Shown here: positions 1-8,065 of the stretch, in pieces | How the letters are laid out: every line of letters starts with the position of its first letter | Numbering within the stretch: position 1 is the stretch's first letter | Assembly: GCF_026262505.1 (NCBI RefSeq) | Contig: NC_067207.1 | Location: 25,016,082-25,080,081, forward strand | From: Trichomonas vaginalis G3 | Lineage: Eukaryota > Parabasalia > Trichomonadida > Trichomonadidae | Length of the DNA: 64,000 nt | Direction: 5' to 3' | Translations under genes and position numbers: made by a program | The notes under the pieces: generated by a model | Told to the model about the DNA's origin: nothing | Seen by the model: only the letters and a program-made list of their open reading frames with translations | Databases searched by the model: none

Positions 1-475
1 GAATTTCGTCAAGAAGTCTGTAAATATTCCAAGCATAACGAGGTGAAGCCCACATTGCAACAGCATTTACAAGAAGTCTATGAACATAATATCCTCTCAA
101 ACCGTTTGGCAATTTTTCACGATTTTCATAGAGTTTTGGCGAGTGGGATTTTCCTCCCACTCGCTGTTCTTCACGATTTTCATGAGTTTTAGGCGACTGC
201 GGTTTCCCTCCCACTCGCTGTTCTTCACGATTTTCAGAAAAAAGTATGTCTCGCTGTGCTTCGCTCAAAAGTTCTTGTGTGCTTTGGTTCCTAAACCAGT
301 CTTTAGGAAGCTTAGTATCTGGAGCAAAACAAGCCGTCAAAATACTTTGCATTTGGTACATATCGTCTTTGACCGAACGAATTAGACGCAATTGTTTGTT
401 ATACTGTATGTACTCGTATTCTTCATTTATAGCTTCATGGACTATAACTGTTGTTGTGTTCTCTGTTGTTGACAT
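1..475 (-). CDS. KilA-N domain protein of Maverick A, runs off the left edge
   Basis: The minus strand is open from an ATG at 475 to the window edge, giving about 158 residues without a stop. An N-terminal part with charged helices is followed by a short repeat of about 22 residues (ENREEQRVGGK type, two full copies and a third shorter one, visible in DNA at 110-240). Then comes a stretch with LPNGLRGYYVHRLL and VAMWASPRYAWNIYRLLDE, which matches the core of KilA-N domains of large DNA viruses and phages. Known: KilA-N is a DNA-binding domain often found in virus-like elements, including trichomonad Mavericks. Exact role unknown; DNA binding is inferred from the family. The C-terminus is not in the window. 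Confidence 0.8.
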   Translation of the reverse strand, partial: MSTTENTTTVIVHEAINEEYEYIQYNKQLRLIRSVKDDMYQMQSILTACFAPDTKLPKDWFRNQSTQELLSEAQRDILFSENREEQRVGGKPQSPKTHENREEQRVGGKSHSPKLYENREKLPNGLRGYYVHRLLVNAVAMWASPRYAWNIYRLLDEI

Positions 476-576
476 ATCTGTCTTTATATTCCGGATAAAA
501 AAATAAATAAAAATAAAACTAACTTTATTTTTTCTATCTTAAGGAAATTCATGAAAATTCAAGAGGGTGAGAAAAC

Positions 577-612
577 AGGTGAAAAAACGGGTGAGATCTC
601 ACCTCTTCACCT
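577..612. promoter_or_regulatory. Nested palindrome upstream of the KilA-N gene
   Basis: A perfect 14-bp palindrome GGTGAGATCTCACC (590-603) is framed by AGGTGAA (577-583) and its inverse TTCACCT (606-612). It lies between the 3' end of the small membrane gene (690) and the start of the KilA-N gene (475), about 115 bases upstream of that ATG. An operator or RNA hairpin are both possible; function is inferred only from symmetry and place. Confidence 0.45.
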
Positions 613-689
613 AAATTATATTTTTGCTGAATTCAGCAACAAAGTTCAAATTGTAAAAAGTCAAGCTTGAAAAATCTAAGTGTTTAGTC

Positions 690-869
690 TTAGTAAGATG
701 GTAGCTTCTTAAAGCAAATACCATTGCTGAGTTTTATGTACGTGAAGAGAAGTACAATGAATTCAATTACGAGTACAATTGCAATGACAACTAAGGCAAC
801 TATTTTTGTCTTTTGCCAGCAAGGGTACTTCTTCTCTTCCAATGGTTCGGCAGAACTATACTCACTCAT
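690..869 (-). CDS. Small single-pass membrane protein of Maverick A (59 aa)
   Basis: Starting at the ATG at 869 gives 59 residues: an acidic N-terminus (MSEYSSAEPLEEKKYPCW), one strong hydrophobic segment (about residues 23-44, rich in V, I, L) and a short basic tail. The second in-frame ATG is chosen because CATTTCTCATGAG at this position closely fits the trichomonad initiator TCAYTWYTCATTA. No family recognised. It is divergent from the 913 gene, with 43 bases between the starts. Function unknown; a membrane role is inferred from the hydrophobic helix. Confidence 0.55.
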   Translation of the reverse strand: MSEYSSAEPLEEKKYPCWQKTKIVALVVIAIVLVIEFIVLLFTYIKLSNGICFKKLPSY

Positions 870-902
870 GAGAAATGCCAAAACGGTTTAATAGAAAAAG
901 TG

Positions 903-915
903 TCATTTTTTCATG
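903..915 (+). promoter_or_regulatory. Initiator-like element at the start of the 913 gene
   Basis: TCATTTTTTCATG overlaps the ATG at 913 and fits the trichomonad Inr consensus TCAYTWYTCATTA with one extra T. Similar TCATTTTT or ACATTTTT strings precede the starts at 1150, 2768, 3384 and (minus strand) 4389, so the left-arm genes appear to use host-type initiators. Confidence 0.55.
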
Positions 916-1107
916 TCCGCAGACTCGAAGGTGCAACACTTCCAAAATACCGACGAACTCAGAAGAGCAGCATGGCAGTATCTTCTTGACAACTTCTTTG
1001 AGTTCTCCAGGTACACCTTGGAAAATGCTGAAGAACTCCGACACAGAGAATTTGGAGAAATTGTACTCCAATACTACCTTGACAAACAAAGGGTAAACAA
1101 AGGGTAA
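913..1107 (+). CDS. Small acidic helical protein of Maverick A (64 aa)
   Basis: Reading frame of 64 residues starting directly in an initiator-like motif, which supports the start. The protein is predicted mostly helical and acidic (ELRRAAWQYLLDNFFEFSRY, AEELRHREFGEIVLQYYLD). No family recognised and no membrane segment. It may be an accessory regulator of the element, but nothing in the sequence shows this. Confidence 0.5.
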   Translation: MSADSKVQHFQNTDELRRAAWQYLLDNFFEFSRYTLENAEELRHREFGEIVLQYYLDKQRVNKG

Positions 1108-1149
1108 ATTAAGACTAAAAACTTAACGTTTAAAAAGTGACATTTTTAA

Positions 1150-1368
1150 ATGAGCTCCGAGTCACCGAGAAAACTTGGTCAGATGTTAGCAGCTTACTTC
1201 CCTGAGGAGGATGGAAGCGTTACATACGTAAGGTTTCAAAAAACAACGAACCTGGAATTGCGTACCAAATTCGCATTACATGACCATGGAAGAGTACGAA
1301 AGGTTCCTACAAGAGAAACCAGCTCTAAACAACTCAGAAAAGAAAGAATAAAAAGTTTAACTTCGTAA
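1150..1368 (+). pseudogene. Short Maverick A reading frame, probably decayed
   Basis: A frame of 72 codons starts after AGTGACATTTTTAA, an initiator-like context. The N-terminal part (MSSESPRKLGQMLAAYFPEEDGS) looks like a genuine small protein, while the remainder has a composition unlike a normal trichomonad protein. Treated as a fossil piece; no function assigned. Confidence 0.35.
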
Positions 1369-1420
1369 TTGTTTATTTTTTTACTTGTATGGGCAAGCTG
1401 CAAGAATGAAGTCGACTATC

Positions 1421-1968
1421 TCAGTCTTTGTCTTGACCAGTTGGACGGCTCTTGCGAGTACGTCTGTTTTGCGGTCTCCAGCTGGTGTCCTGGACCTTCG
1501 TAATTGCGCATGTTCTTGAGAGCTCCAACTGTAAATGGTTGTAGGATGAAGAGTCTCTCAGACTGCTTGAGGTAGTCTTCACGGTCCACGAACCGAATCT
1601 GTGGTACGAGTCGAATTGGTCGATTTGAGGGAAGAGACTGAGAGCCTGTCTTCTTCCATTGGAGCTGTAGCATACTCTTTGCGTAAACGGTTCAGACCTT
1701 CTTCGAAGTCTTGGTCTCTCTTCGATTGAGATTGAGATTGGAATTGCTGGGGTGGAGCTTGCTGGAACATCCAAGGGTTGGGGAAGTAAGGCATAGGCTG
1801 AGGAGGAGGGTAGTTCGGGAAGCCTTGTGGTAGGTAGTAACCTTGAGGTGGAAATTGGTAGTAATTTGGTGGAGGGACTTGCTGGAACTGAGGTTGCTGA
1901 GGAGACTGTTGTGGTTCTTTAGGTTCCTCTGGTTTGGGAATGGACTCGGTTGGTGGGACGTGGGACAT
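1421..1968 (-). pseudogene. Pro/Gln-rich protein of Maverick A, decayed
   Basis: From the ATG at 1968 the minus strand encodes a low-complexity protein rich in P, Q, Y and F (PEEPKEPQQSPQQPQFQQ, NYYQFPPQGYYLPQGFPNYP), followed by a charged segment. The Tyr-Pro-Gln character recalls disordered scaffold or tail proteins, but no family is recognised. The start lies next to the 22-bp dyad array, so it and the plus-strand gene at 2352 are divergent around that array. The gene region looks broken, with at least one break. Confidence 0.4.
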
Positions 1969-1988
1969 CTGTTTGTGGCTTAACCGTC

Positions 1989-2349
1989 GGAAGGAAAAAC
2001 CTTTCCTGTCGGAAGGAAAAACCTTTCCTGTCGGAAGGAAAAACTTTTCCTGTCGGAAGGAAAAACTTTTCCTGTCGGAAGGAAAAACTTTTCCTGTTGG
2101 AAGGAAAAACTTTTCCTGTCGGAAGGAAAAATTTTTCCTGTAGGAAGGAAAATTTTTTCCTGAAGTTCGACCAAAAAGTTCTCAATTTTCGAAAATTTGA
2201 ATGGTTTACGGACGGACAACTGGAAAAATTTTTCCTGTAGGAAGGAAAATTTTTTCCTGTAGGAAGGAAAATTTTTTCCTGTAGGAAGGAAAATTTTTTC
2301 CTGTCGGAAGGAAAAATTTTTCCTGTCGGAAGGAAAATATTTTCCTGTC
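1989..2349. repeat. Array of 22-bp dyad repeats around a central palindrome
   Basis: Eight head-to-tail 22-bp units (1989-2162) and about six more (2222-2349) flank a unique 60-base core holding the perfect palindrome AATTTTCGAAAATT (2184-2197). Each unit carries an inverted repeat AGGAAAA-NN-TTTTCCT (arms shortened to six in the first two units). The two central bases vary between units (AC, AT, TT, TA) while the arms stay constant. It lies between the divergent starts at 1968 (minus) and 2352 (plus). This layout fits a cluster of binding sites for a dimeric protein at a promoter, origin or partition site. Both strands are also open across parts of it, but 22 is not a multiple of 3 and that openness is probably incidental. 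Confidence 0.75.
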
Positions 2350-2351
2350 GG

Positions 2352-2726
2352 ATGGAAGGACTCGGAATGCCAGAAGGATTTGACGAGGCAGTTTACCTAA
2401 TTGAAATTAACGACTGCATAAAAGACTACTTGCGCAAGGTCATGAAGCCCAAGGTCAAGTTCACCAGTATTTCTGGAAGGTCTACACTTCAGCTCGAGAC
2501 TTCGACTGGAATTCCAATTCAAATACCAGACGGGACAGCCTACGATGGCATAAAGGACGCCAAAAGAGAAGTTCTTGTTAAGTTCCTAAACAAACGTCCT
2601 TGGATAAAAATACCAAACAAGGAGAACCCCCTACCCCATATGAAATTGGCAATTCAGTCTCTCCTTCACTTCTCGGGTCAGCCGTTCTACATAACCTGTG
2701 AAGGCGACATCCAACCAGTTCAGTAA
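2352..2726 (+). CDS. Unknown Maverick A protein (124 aa)
   Basis: Frame of 124 residues beginning immediately at the end of the dyad array, followed by AT-rich sequence and the next start at 2768. Composition is normal for a soluble globular protein (EINDCIKDYLRKVMKPKVKF, KFLNKRPWIKIPNKENPLPH). No motif or family recognised, and no signal or membrane segment. Its closeness to the array suggests control from that site. Confidence 0.5.
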   Translation: MEGLGMPEGFDEAVYLIEINDCIKDYLRKVMKPKVKFTSISGRSTLQLETSTGIPIQIPDGTAYDGIKDAKREVLVKFLNKRPWIKIPNKENPLPHMKLAIQSLLHFSGQPFYITCEGDIQPVQ

Positions 2727-2767
2727 ACCTTAACGTTTAGAGTAAAAACATTTTTTTCATTTTTTGA

Positions 2768-3350
2768 ATGAAGCAAGTTAAATTCGTCCCACACCAATCT
2801 CAATGGACCGATGAAGAGTTTCAAGCCATGCTTGAAGGCGTTGAGAACAACATAGACGGCGAACTTGAAGGAGCTCAAACCACAATTGCAACCAAAATTG
2901 CAGGAGTCAAGGAACAGATAGCTCCACTTAAAGCTACCAAAGCTACTCTTGACCTCATGGATAGTTACCGTTTAGATGTCAAGAGTGGAATAAGACAATT
3001 AAAATTAAAACTTCTAAACTACGAAGCTATACTCCAAGTTAGCAGAGATGAGAAGACTTTACCAGAGCTACTTACATGTAAGGGACTTACCTTCAAGCAG
3101 TCCGACCAAAGATGAATTTTCTGACATTGTCCCAATTTTGTCCGAAAGTCAGCTCAGATGTTTTGAACTGCTCCCAACATATCCAGAATATGAAAATTTG
3201 CCTGAACTCTTCCGCAATCTCAAAAAACGTTTTTTGGTTCTCATGTTCGAAAACTTTTATCGGAAGAGACAACAAACGTTCAGAAGAGAGCAAGATATTA
3301 TTTTAAACTTGTTGTATGACTTAACTGTCATAACAAGCTTTTTGAAGTAA
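2768..3350 (+). pseudogene. Coiled-coil-like Maverick A gene region, broken
   Basis: The ATG at 2768 follows ACATTTTTTTCATTTTTTGA, an initiator-like context. The first part encodes a helical protein with long heptad-like stretches (NNIDGELEGAQTTIATKIAG); the region beyond remains coding in character but looks broken, about one break. No family recognised. It sits in the same left-arm plus-strand series as the HNH gene that follows. Confidence 0.4.
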
Positions 3351-3383
3351 AAACTGCCATTCTCAAACCACTTCATTTTTTCG

Positions 3384-4076
3384 ATGTCCGAACAAGCACC
3401 GAAGCCGAACACAATGGCAGATGTCCTTTCAAGGTTGCCAGACAAGCGCCCAATTCAAATTCAAATTGCCCAATTGAAAGCTCATCTGACAAACACCATT
3501 AAGACTCTCCAAAGTAGTCTTATGACAGAGATGACCAATCTCAAAGCCGATGTCCTCATGAACCAAGCTTCCAATGAGAAATGCCTGAACGATTTCACGG
3601 AAACCTTGCGCAATTACGAGAGAGAGAACCGAGACCTTGCCAGACTCATATACCGTTTCTTCGAAGAGATAGACGCCATCTGGAAGGTACTCGGAAAGGA
3701 CAGAACATGCAACACCGTACTTCGTGAGTACCAAATTGAAGAAGGAATTGTCGAGGAAGAAGAGGAAGAAGAGGAAGAAGAGAAACACGAAGAAGTTCCT
3801 GAAGCCGCTACATGGGCAACCCTTGTTGCCGATGACGCTTACGAAATTTCCCAACCCTACCCATACCAAATCCGCAACAAGGAGACAGGCAAGGTTCTTA
3901 CCCCAGTCCTCAACAACTTGGGACACTTGAACCTTAACCTTCGGAATCGCGGTTCAATTTCCATGGGCAAGCTTGTCGCAATTCAATGGGTTCCAAATCC
4001 AGACAAGAAGACGAGGGTCAGACACATTGACGGTGACAAGCTCAACAACCGTAAGGAGAACCTCGAGTGGTTCTAA
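3384..4076 (+). CDS. HNH nuclease-domain protein with coiled-coil N-terminus
   Basis: 230 residues. Residues about 25-115 are helical with coiled-coil character, then an almost pure Glu run (about 122-135), then a C-terminal domain ending RHIDGDKLNNRKENLEW. The H-x2-G-x3-NN-x3-NLEW pattern is the hallmark of HNH_3-type endonucleases seen in phages and large DNA viruses (known family feature). An initiator-like CACTTCATTTTTTCG precedes the ATG. Known relatives are homing or packaging-linked nucleases; here a role in element mobility, recombination or exclusion is inference. The coiled coil suggests it works as an oligomer. Confidence 0.75.
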   Translation: MSEQAPKPNTMADVLSRLPDKRPIQIQIAQLKAHLTNTIKTLQSSLMTEMTNLKADVLMNQASNEKCLNDFTETLRNYERENRDLARLIYRFFEEIDAIWKVLGKDRTCNTVLREYQIEEGIVEEEEEEEEEEKHEEVPEAATWATLVADDAYEISQPYPYQIRNKETGKVLTPVLNNLGHLNLNLRNRGSISMGKLVAIQWVPNPDKKTRVRHIDGDKLNNRKENLEWF

Positions 4077-4125
4077 GAGTAAAAAAATTTTATTTTAGGG
4101 GGAAACCCCAAGTAAATTTAGGTGT

Positions 4126-4389
4126 TTATTTGGATAAGTATGTTAAATTAAGGGTAATTTGCAAAATTAGTTCCCGACCTTTGAATTGGGCTCTTTCGTT
4201 ATCCCAGTTGCGTAGGAGGTCGTCCCAGAGGAGTTGGTAGAATTGCCAATCCAAGGACGATTTGTCCTCCCAGGCATTGAGGATGTACTGCTCGTAGAGT
4301 TTCATGACCTCTGCCTTGCACCAGACACCCTCTCCCTTGGAACGTAAGGCTTCTTCGAAGTGCTCGAATGCGATTGGCTGCTTGACCAT
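4126..4389 (-). CDS. Unknown Maverick A protein (87 aa)
   Basis: From the ATG at 4389 the frame gives 87 residues, tryptophan-rich and helical (FEEALRSKGEGVWCKAEVMK, WQFYQLLWDDLLRNWDNE). The upstream AAGTGTCATTTCGG is an initiator-like context that favours this ATG over a longer non-ATG frame. It is divergent from the 4420 gene, with only 30 bases between the starts, so the two probably share a promoter. No family recognised. Confidence 0.5.
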   Translation of the reverse strand: MVKQPIAFEHFEEALRSKGEGVWCKAEVMKLYEQYILNAWEDKSSLDWQFYQLLWDDLLRNWDNERAQFKGRELILQITLNLTYLSK

Positions 4390-4419
4390 CCGAAATGACA
4401 CTTTTTGTCCGTTTGGTCA

Positions 4420-4665
4420 ATGTTCGTGTCTCGTGCCATAGTCGACGAAAATACAGACAAACAGGTTATATATGAGTTTGAGACCAAGAATGGTGTAACT
4501 CGACCTGTCCGATTCAAAGACTCCGAGGGCGACCATGAAATTAAACGGAAATTAGCTAGGAAGGAATATAAAATGGACTGCTTGCCACCACCTCCACCTC
4601 CACCACCTTTACCTGTTCCTCAAGTAAATAAGCCTTTCCCGTTCCCAAGAATTCCCACATTTTAA
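4420..4665 (+). CDS. Proline-rich small Maverick A protein (81 aa)
   Basis: 81 residues from the ATG at 4420. The N-terminal two thirds is charged (DENTDKQVIYEFETKNG); the C-terminus holds a run of eight prolines broken by Leu and Val, then KPFPFPRIPTF. Such tails often bind SH3/WW-like or capsid partners, but that is only analogy. Convergent with the DNA polymerase gene, whose stop lies 23 bases away. Confidence 0.5.
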   Translation: MFVSRAIVDENTDKQVIYEFETKNGVTRPVRFKDSEGDHEIKRKLARKEYKMDCLPPPPPPPPLPVPQVNKPFPFPRIPTF

Positions 4666-4687
4666 TTCAAATTCGAATAAAAATTTT

Positions 4688-6841
4688 TTATTTCATGCAA
4701 TGTTTAACTATTTCACCATCTTCTTTAACACCCCAGTACTTACGCTTGGAGAGGACATGAACTTCGGTGAAAATTTTGTCCAATTTGAATTGACCCATCT
4801 TTTCACCGACCATACCCATTTCAATGAGTTTGTTGTATCCTTCTTCGTTCGTCATGAGTGCGTCAATGTTCTCATAGTAAACCACAACTTTCGATTTGAC
4901 TTCGGAGAAGAATTTGTTGTACTCGTCAAGGACTGCTTTTGCGAACTGAGGGTAAGACCAATGTTCGACAATAGGTTTTAATGTGGTTACTAAGCCACTT
5001 TGACCTTGAGTGAATTCGTACTTCAAAACAAAAGGAGAAAACCTTTCAACAAAGTTGTCGACCTTCTCATAATGTTTACTCTTCATCTCTTGAGGTTTCT
5101 TAATGGAATATCCCCATGTCGAATTCATAAGCAATTTGAGTGTCATTGCAAGTTTGGGGTTTGAAGCTTTCCTAATATCATACAGTTGTTGTATGACTTT
5201 TCCAACTGTATAGTTCCTTCCCGGGAACTCACCATCTTCGTTTGGAATTCCAGTCGGAATATATTGGACAAACCTCATGTATGCAGCGTTAAGGTCGACA
5301 TAGTATATCTTTTCATCTGAGTCGAACTTGTCGCAACCAATTGGTCCAGTTTGTGGAAATTCAAGTGAGTCTCTTATCTTCTGAGAAACTTCTCCTGTTA
5401 TCTCATAAACATCGTCGAAGCAACCTGTTTCATATAAAACCTTCTGACCTAACTCAGATGCTCTCCAATACAATTTGACGTCAATTGGATGTCTCAATGG
5501 AAGTTTGTTTATAGCATCTTGAAGTTCTTGCAACCTCATTGGAAGTTCTTCTGGTTCAGGTTGGTATCCGAACAATCCAACTCCTTGTGGAATTGTGTAC
5601 TTCTTTTGTACTAGAACTTTGTCTGGAACAACTTTTGGTCTTGCTAACAATGAAAAGTTTGTTTCGTCTTTTGGTACAAAAGTTTCTGTCAGCTTGTCAT
5701 CTGGAATTGGTTCCAACAAACCTTTCTCGAAAAGAATGTTTACAGCTCTGACAATGTTGCACTTGCCTTTTCCGAACAATGGGTTTGTAAGACTTTCGTT
5801 CAACATGAAGTGGTTGTGGACAATTACAATCTTCAACCATGGTAAATTGAACTCAACAACATAGTCGTCATGTGAAGAACCTTTCTCAGTCGGAATGTTG
5901 ACTCGGATATTGACATTTGCCAACGGTGCAATTTTTGCCAATTGACCTCTGAGAATGTACCTTGTCTTCACACATGACTCAAGATACTTCATCTTCTCTT
6001 CTGTAACAAGACCAGAGTTCCTGAGACATGTAAGAATGCAAGGTTCATTGACAATTGTTTCAATTGAATTGTAAATTCCATACCTTGTCAAGTCAATGTC
6101 AGACTTATTTATGAACGGGAAGTATCCAGCATGTTGTCTGACTGCTTGAGGGTTAGGTTGGTACCATTCGAACTTGACACTTGCAATTCCTTCAATTGCA
6201 TTCAAAATGTCTGAGTCGGAGTCAACCATTTGTTCTCTCTTTGTAGTCTTGAAAGCGTCAAGAAGCATTGCAGCTGTTGTGACATTGCCATGTGCATAGT
6301 AAATGTGACCATCCAAATCTGTTATGGTCAATCTGAGATTGTATCCTTTCTTATTTCCATCTTGTATGGCAGCAAGTACACCCATGAAGCCTTCTTTGTT
6401 CTTTCCTTCGTCAAAGTTTACTGTAAAGGTTCGACCAGATGTAATTTGACTTCTAACTTCACGATACTTTTCATATGCATATCTTGTTCTTTCCATGGGA
6501 GCATGTGCGTCTTCACCTTTTCCTTTTTTCCTTCTCAAAGGATGCAATTGTTCGTCATGTTTCCAATAGAATCTGGCAAAGCCGTCGTGTCCTTCAACTT
6601 GAGGTTCACTAACATCGAAAGGCATGTCCATAAGACGTTCTTCTTCTAACCTCTCTAGTCTGTTTGGATAATTTGCACGTGCTGTTTCCAAATCCATTTC
6701 GTAGCGAAGACCAGACAATTTGTCATAGACTTTTATGGGTCTTCCCTTCCTATATTTAAACTTCTTCGAAACTCTCCAACCATATCTTTGCAACTCTGCT
6801 TTTATTCTAGCAGATTTTCTATCCATTCTATATGGGGGCAT
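4688..6841 (-). pseudogene. polB: Family B DNA polymerase of Maverick (protein-primed type)
   Basis: The frame gives 717 residues of a family B DNA polymerase of the organellar/viral protein-primed branch. Visible landmarks include YYVDLNAAYMRF near residue 513 (motif A type) and KLLMNSTWGYSIKKP near residue 570 (motif B type). Known: this polymerase copies Maverick DNA from a terminal protein primer and is the signature enzyme of the family. Upstream is TTTTTATTTTTATAAA before the ATG, matching the box seen at other right-arm genes. The frame is clearly shorter than usual for the family, so the gene counts as broken or incomplete. It heads the right-arm minus-strand series. Confidence 0.85.
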
Positions 6842-7015
6842 TTTATAAAAATAAAAAATATATTTTTTTCTTTACTTTACATAACCGCCTGCTGCCATAA
6901 GTCTTTGACGCCAACCCATACCAGCTAATGAAGGTTGACTTGGTTTAGTTTGGAAACTAAACTTTGGTTTTGGTTTATCTTCAGTTTTTGTTTTTCTTCT
7001 TCTATCAGTTTTTCG

Positions 7016-7456
7016 TCACTTTTTCGGTTCCTCTGACTTTACTTCACTTGCAGGAACAGTTGTGTCGTCAACATCTTCATAAATATCATATGCCATTTGT
7101 TTTTGTTTTCCTTTCAACTTTTTGTGTTTGTTGTAAAGTTTAGAATATTTCGACTCTAAGTCAATGAGATGTTCTATAATGAACTGTTGGTCAGTGAAGT
7201 AAACTTTTCCATCTGTTGTCTCGAAAGCTCCTTCAGACTTCAATATTTTATTTGTGAGAGTCTGTTTCTTTTTTGAGATACTAGCCGTTCCATTTCTATG
7301 AAAAGTGACTTTATAGTTAGGGTTTGTATTTCCAGACCTGGCACTTTCTATTATTGAATTTTTCTCTTCATCTGTAAGTTCTTTGACAGGTTTTGACAAT
7401 GGTTCTGAACTTTTTGTTTGTGGTGTCAAATCTACCGTTTCAACTTCTTCGGTCAT
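7016..7456 (-). CDS. Unknown charged Maverick A protein (146 aa)
   Basis: 146 residues, acidic N-terminus (MTEEVETVDLTPQTKSSEP), a central segment with FHRNGTASISKKKQTL, a helical segment (LESKYSKLYNKHKKLKGKQK) and an acidic C-terminus. No family recognised. The start is supported by TTTTTTACTGAGATGAA, identical to that of the neighbouring 45-residue gene. Position between the polymerase and small structural genes suggests a capsid or core accessory protein, by inference only. Confidence 0.55.
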   Translation of the reverse strand: MTEEVETVDLTPQTKSSEPLSKPVKELTDEEKNSIIESARSGNTNPNYKVTFHRNGTASISKKKQTLTNKILKSEGAFETTDGKVYFTDQQFIIEHLIDLESKYSKLYNKHKKLKGKQKQMAYDIYEDVDDTTVPASEVKSEEPKK

Positions 7457-7473
7457 TTCATCTCAGTAAAAAA
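7457..7473 (-). promoter_or_regulatory. TTTTTAC box before the 7456 start
   Basis: On the minus strand TTTTTTACTGAGATGAA leads straight into the ATG at 7456. The same bases, including spacing, precede the ATG at 7629. Related TTTTTA(C/T) boxes 9-12 bases ahead of ATG occur at 6841, 8049, 10444, 11539, 11920, 12878 and, in element B, 63914. Confidence 0.5.
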
Positions 7474-7491
7474 TTTTAGTTTGGTTTGTTT

Positions 7492-7629
7492 TCAACTGGT
7501 TTGTTTAGGTTTTTTAAGTCGGTCTAAAACTTCCTGAGGTATAGGAAGAACTTGACAAACACGTTGTGTAACTGCTGGAAGCCGACAAATCCATCTTGAA
7601 CCCATTTGTCTCAATGCTGTATTGTTCAT
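7492..7629 (-). CDS. Tiny basic Maverick A protein (45 aa)
   Basis: 45 residues: MNNTALRQMGSRWICRLPAV and a tail ending LDRLKKPKQTS. It is below usual length cut-offs but is supported by the upstream TTTTTTACTGAGATGAA, shared exactly with the next gene downstream, and by tight packing (35 bases to the 7456 start). Basic and partly amphipathic. No family recognised; a small capsid or core component is possible. Confidence 0.5.
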   Translation of the reverse strand: MNNTALRQMGSRWICRLPAVTQRVCQVLPIPQEVLDRLKKPKQTS

Positions 7630-7646
7630 TTCATCTCAGTAAAAAA
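7630..7646 (-). promoter_or_regulatory. TTTTTAC box before the 7629 start
   Basis: Minus-strand TTTTTTACTGAGATGAA directly before the ATG at 7629, a perfect copy of the sequence before the ATG at 7456. Two identical 17-bp leaders in front of unrelated proteins argue for a promoter or leader function rather than chance. Confidence 0.5.
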
Positions 7647-8049
7647 ACTTTACATTCCCCACGTTTGAGGCGGTTGAGGTTGTTATTGTTTACCCATTGT
7701 TGTGCATGGTTATATCCTCTGTTAAAGAATCTTTCACCTTGGTCCATATAGTGTCCTGCTTGGTTATAGTAGTCATTTGCTTTGTTATAATAGTTTCCTG
7801 CTTGTCTTCCTACATTGTCCATCCATCCTTGAACTTTTCCTCTTGTTTCAGGATTTGGAATAAGATTTGTTGCATCTCGTGCTACATCCCAACCTTTCTG
7901 TACAGTTTGTATAATAGGTTTGCTTTCTCTTTAAGTATACCTAATGTACTCAAAATCTTCCTTCCAACTCCAAATACACCTCTGGCTATTGTTCCCACTG
8001 CGGGTAAAAATCTGGATGCAACTCCTGCTAATGCGCCAAATAAACCCAT
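7631..8049 (-). pseudogene. Membrane-active capsid-associated protein (pVI-like), decayed
   Basis: From the ATG at 8049 the protein begins MGLFGALAGVASRFLPAVGT, a Gly/Ala/Phe-rich amphipathic start like that of the 11539 gene. Further on the region encodes Tyr/Asn/Gly-rich repeats (YYNKANDYYNQAGHYMDQGE). Small proteins with such amphipathic N-termini are a regular part of Polinton and adenovirus-like virions (membrane-lytic minor capsid proteins); the assignment here is by resemblance only. A TTTTTACCCTATAAGAA leader precedes the ATG. The region looks broken, about one break. Confidence 0.45.
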
Positions 8050-8065
8050 TTCTTATAGGGTAAAA

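Noticed and set aside
80-506. Plus-strand reading frames at the window start
   Set aside because: They are shadows of the KilA-N gene on the minus strand, which is open to the edge and has clear family residues.
1980-2240. Long frames through the 22-bp array on both strands (KVFPSDRKSFSF and FPVGRKNFSCRK types)
   Set aside because: Openness follows from the repeat itself, occurs on both strands, and no frame has a credible start context or neighbouring protein sequence.
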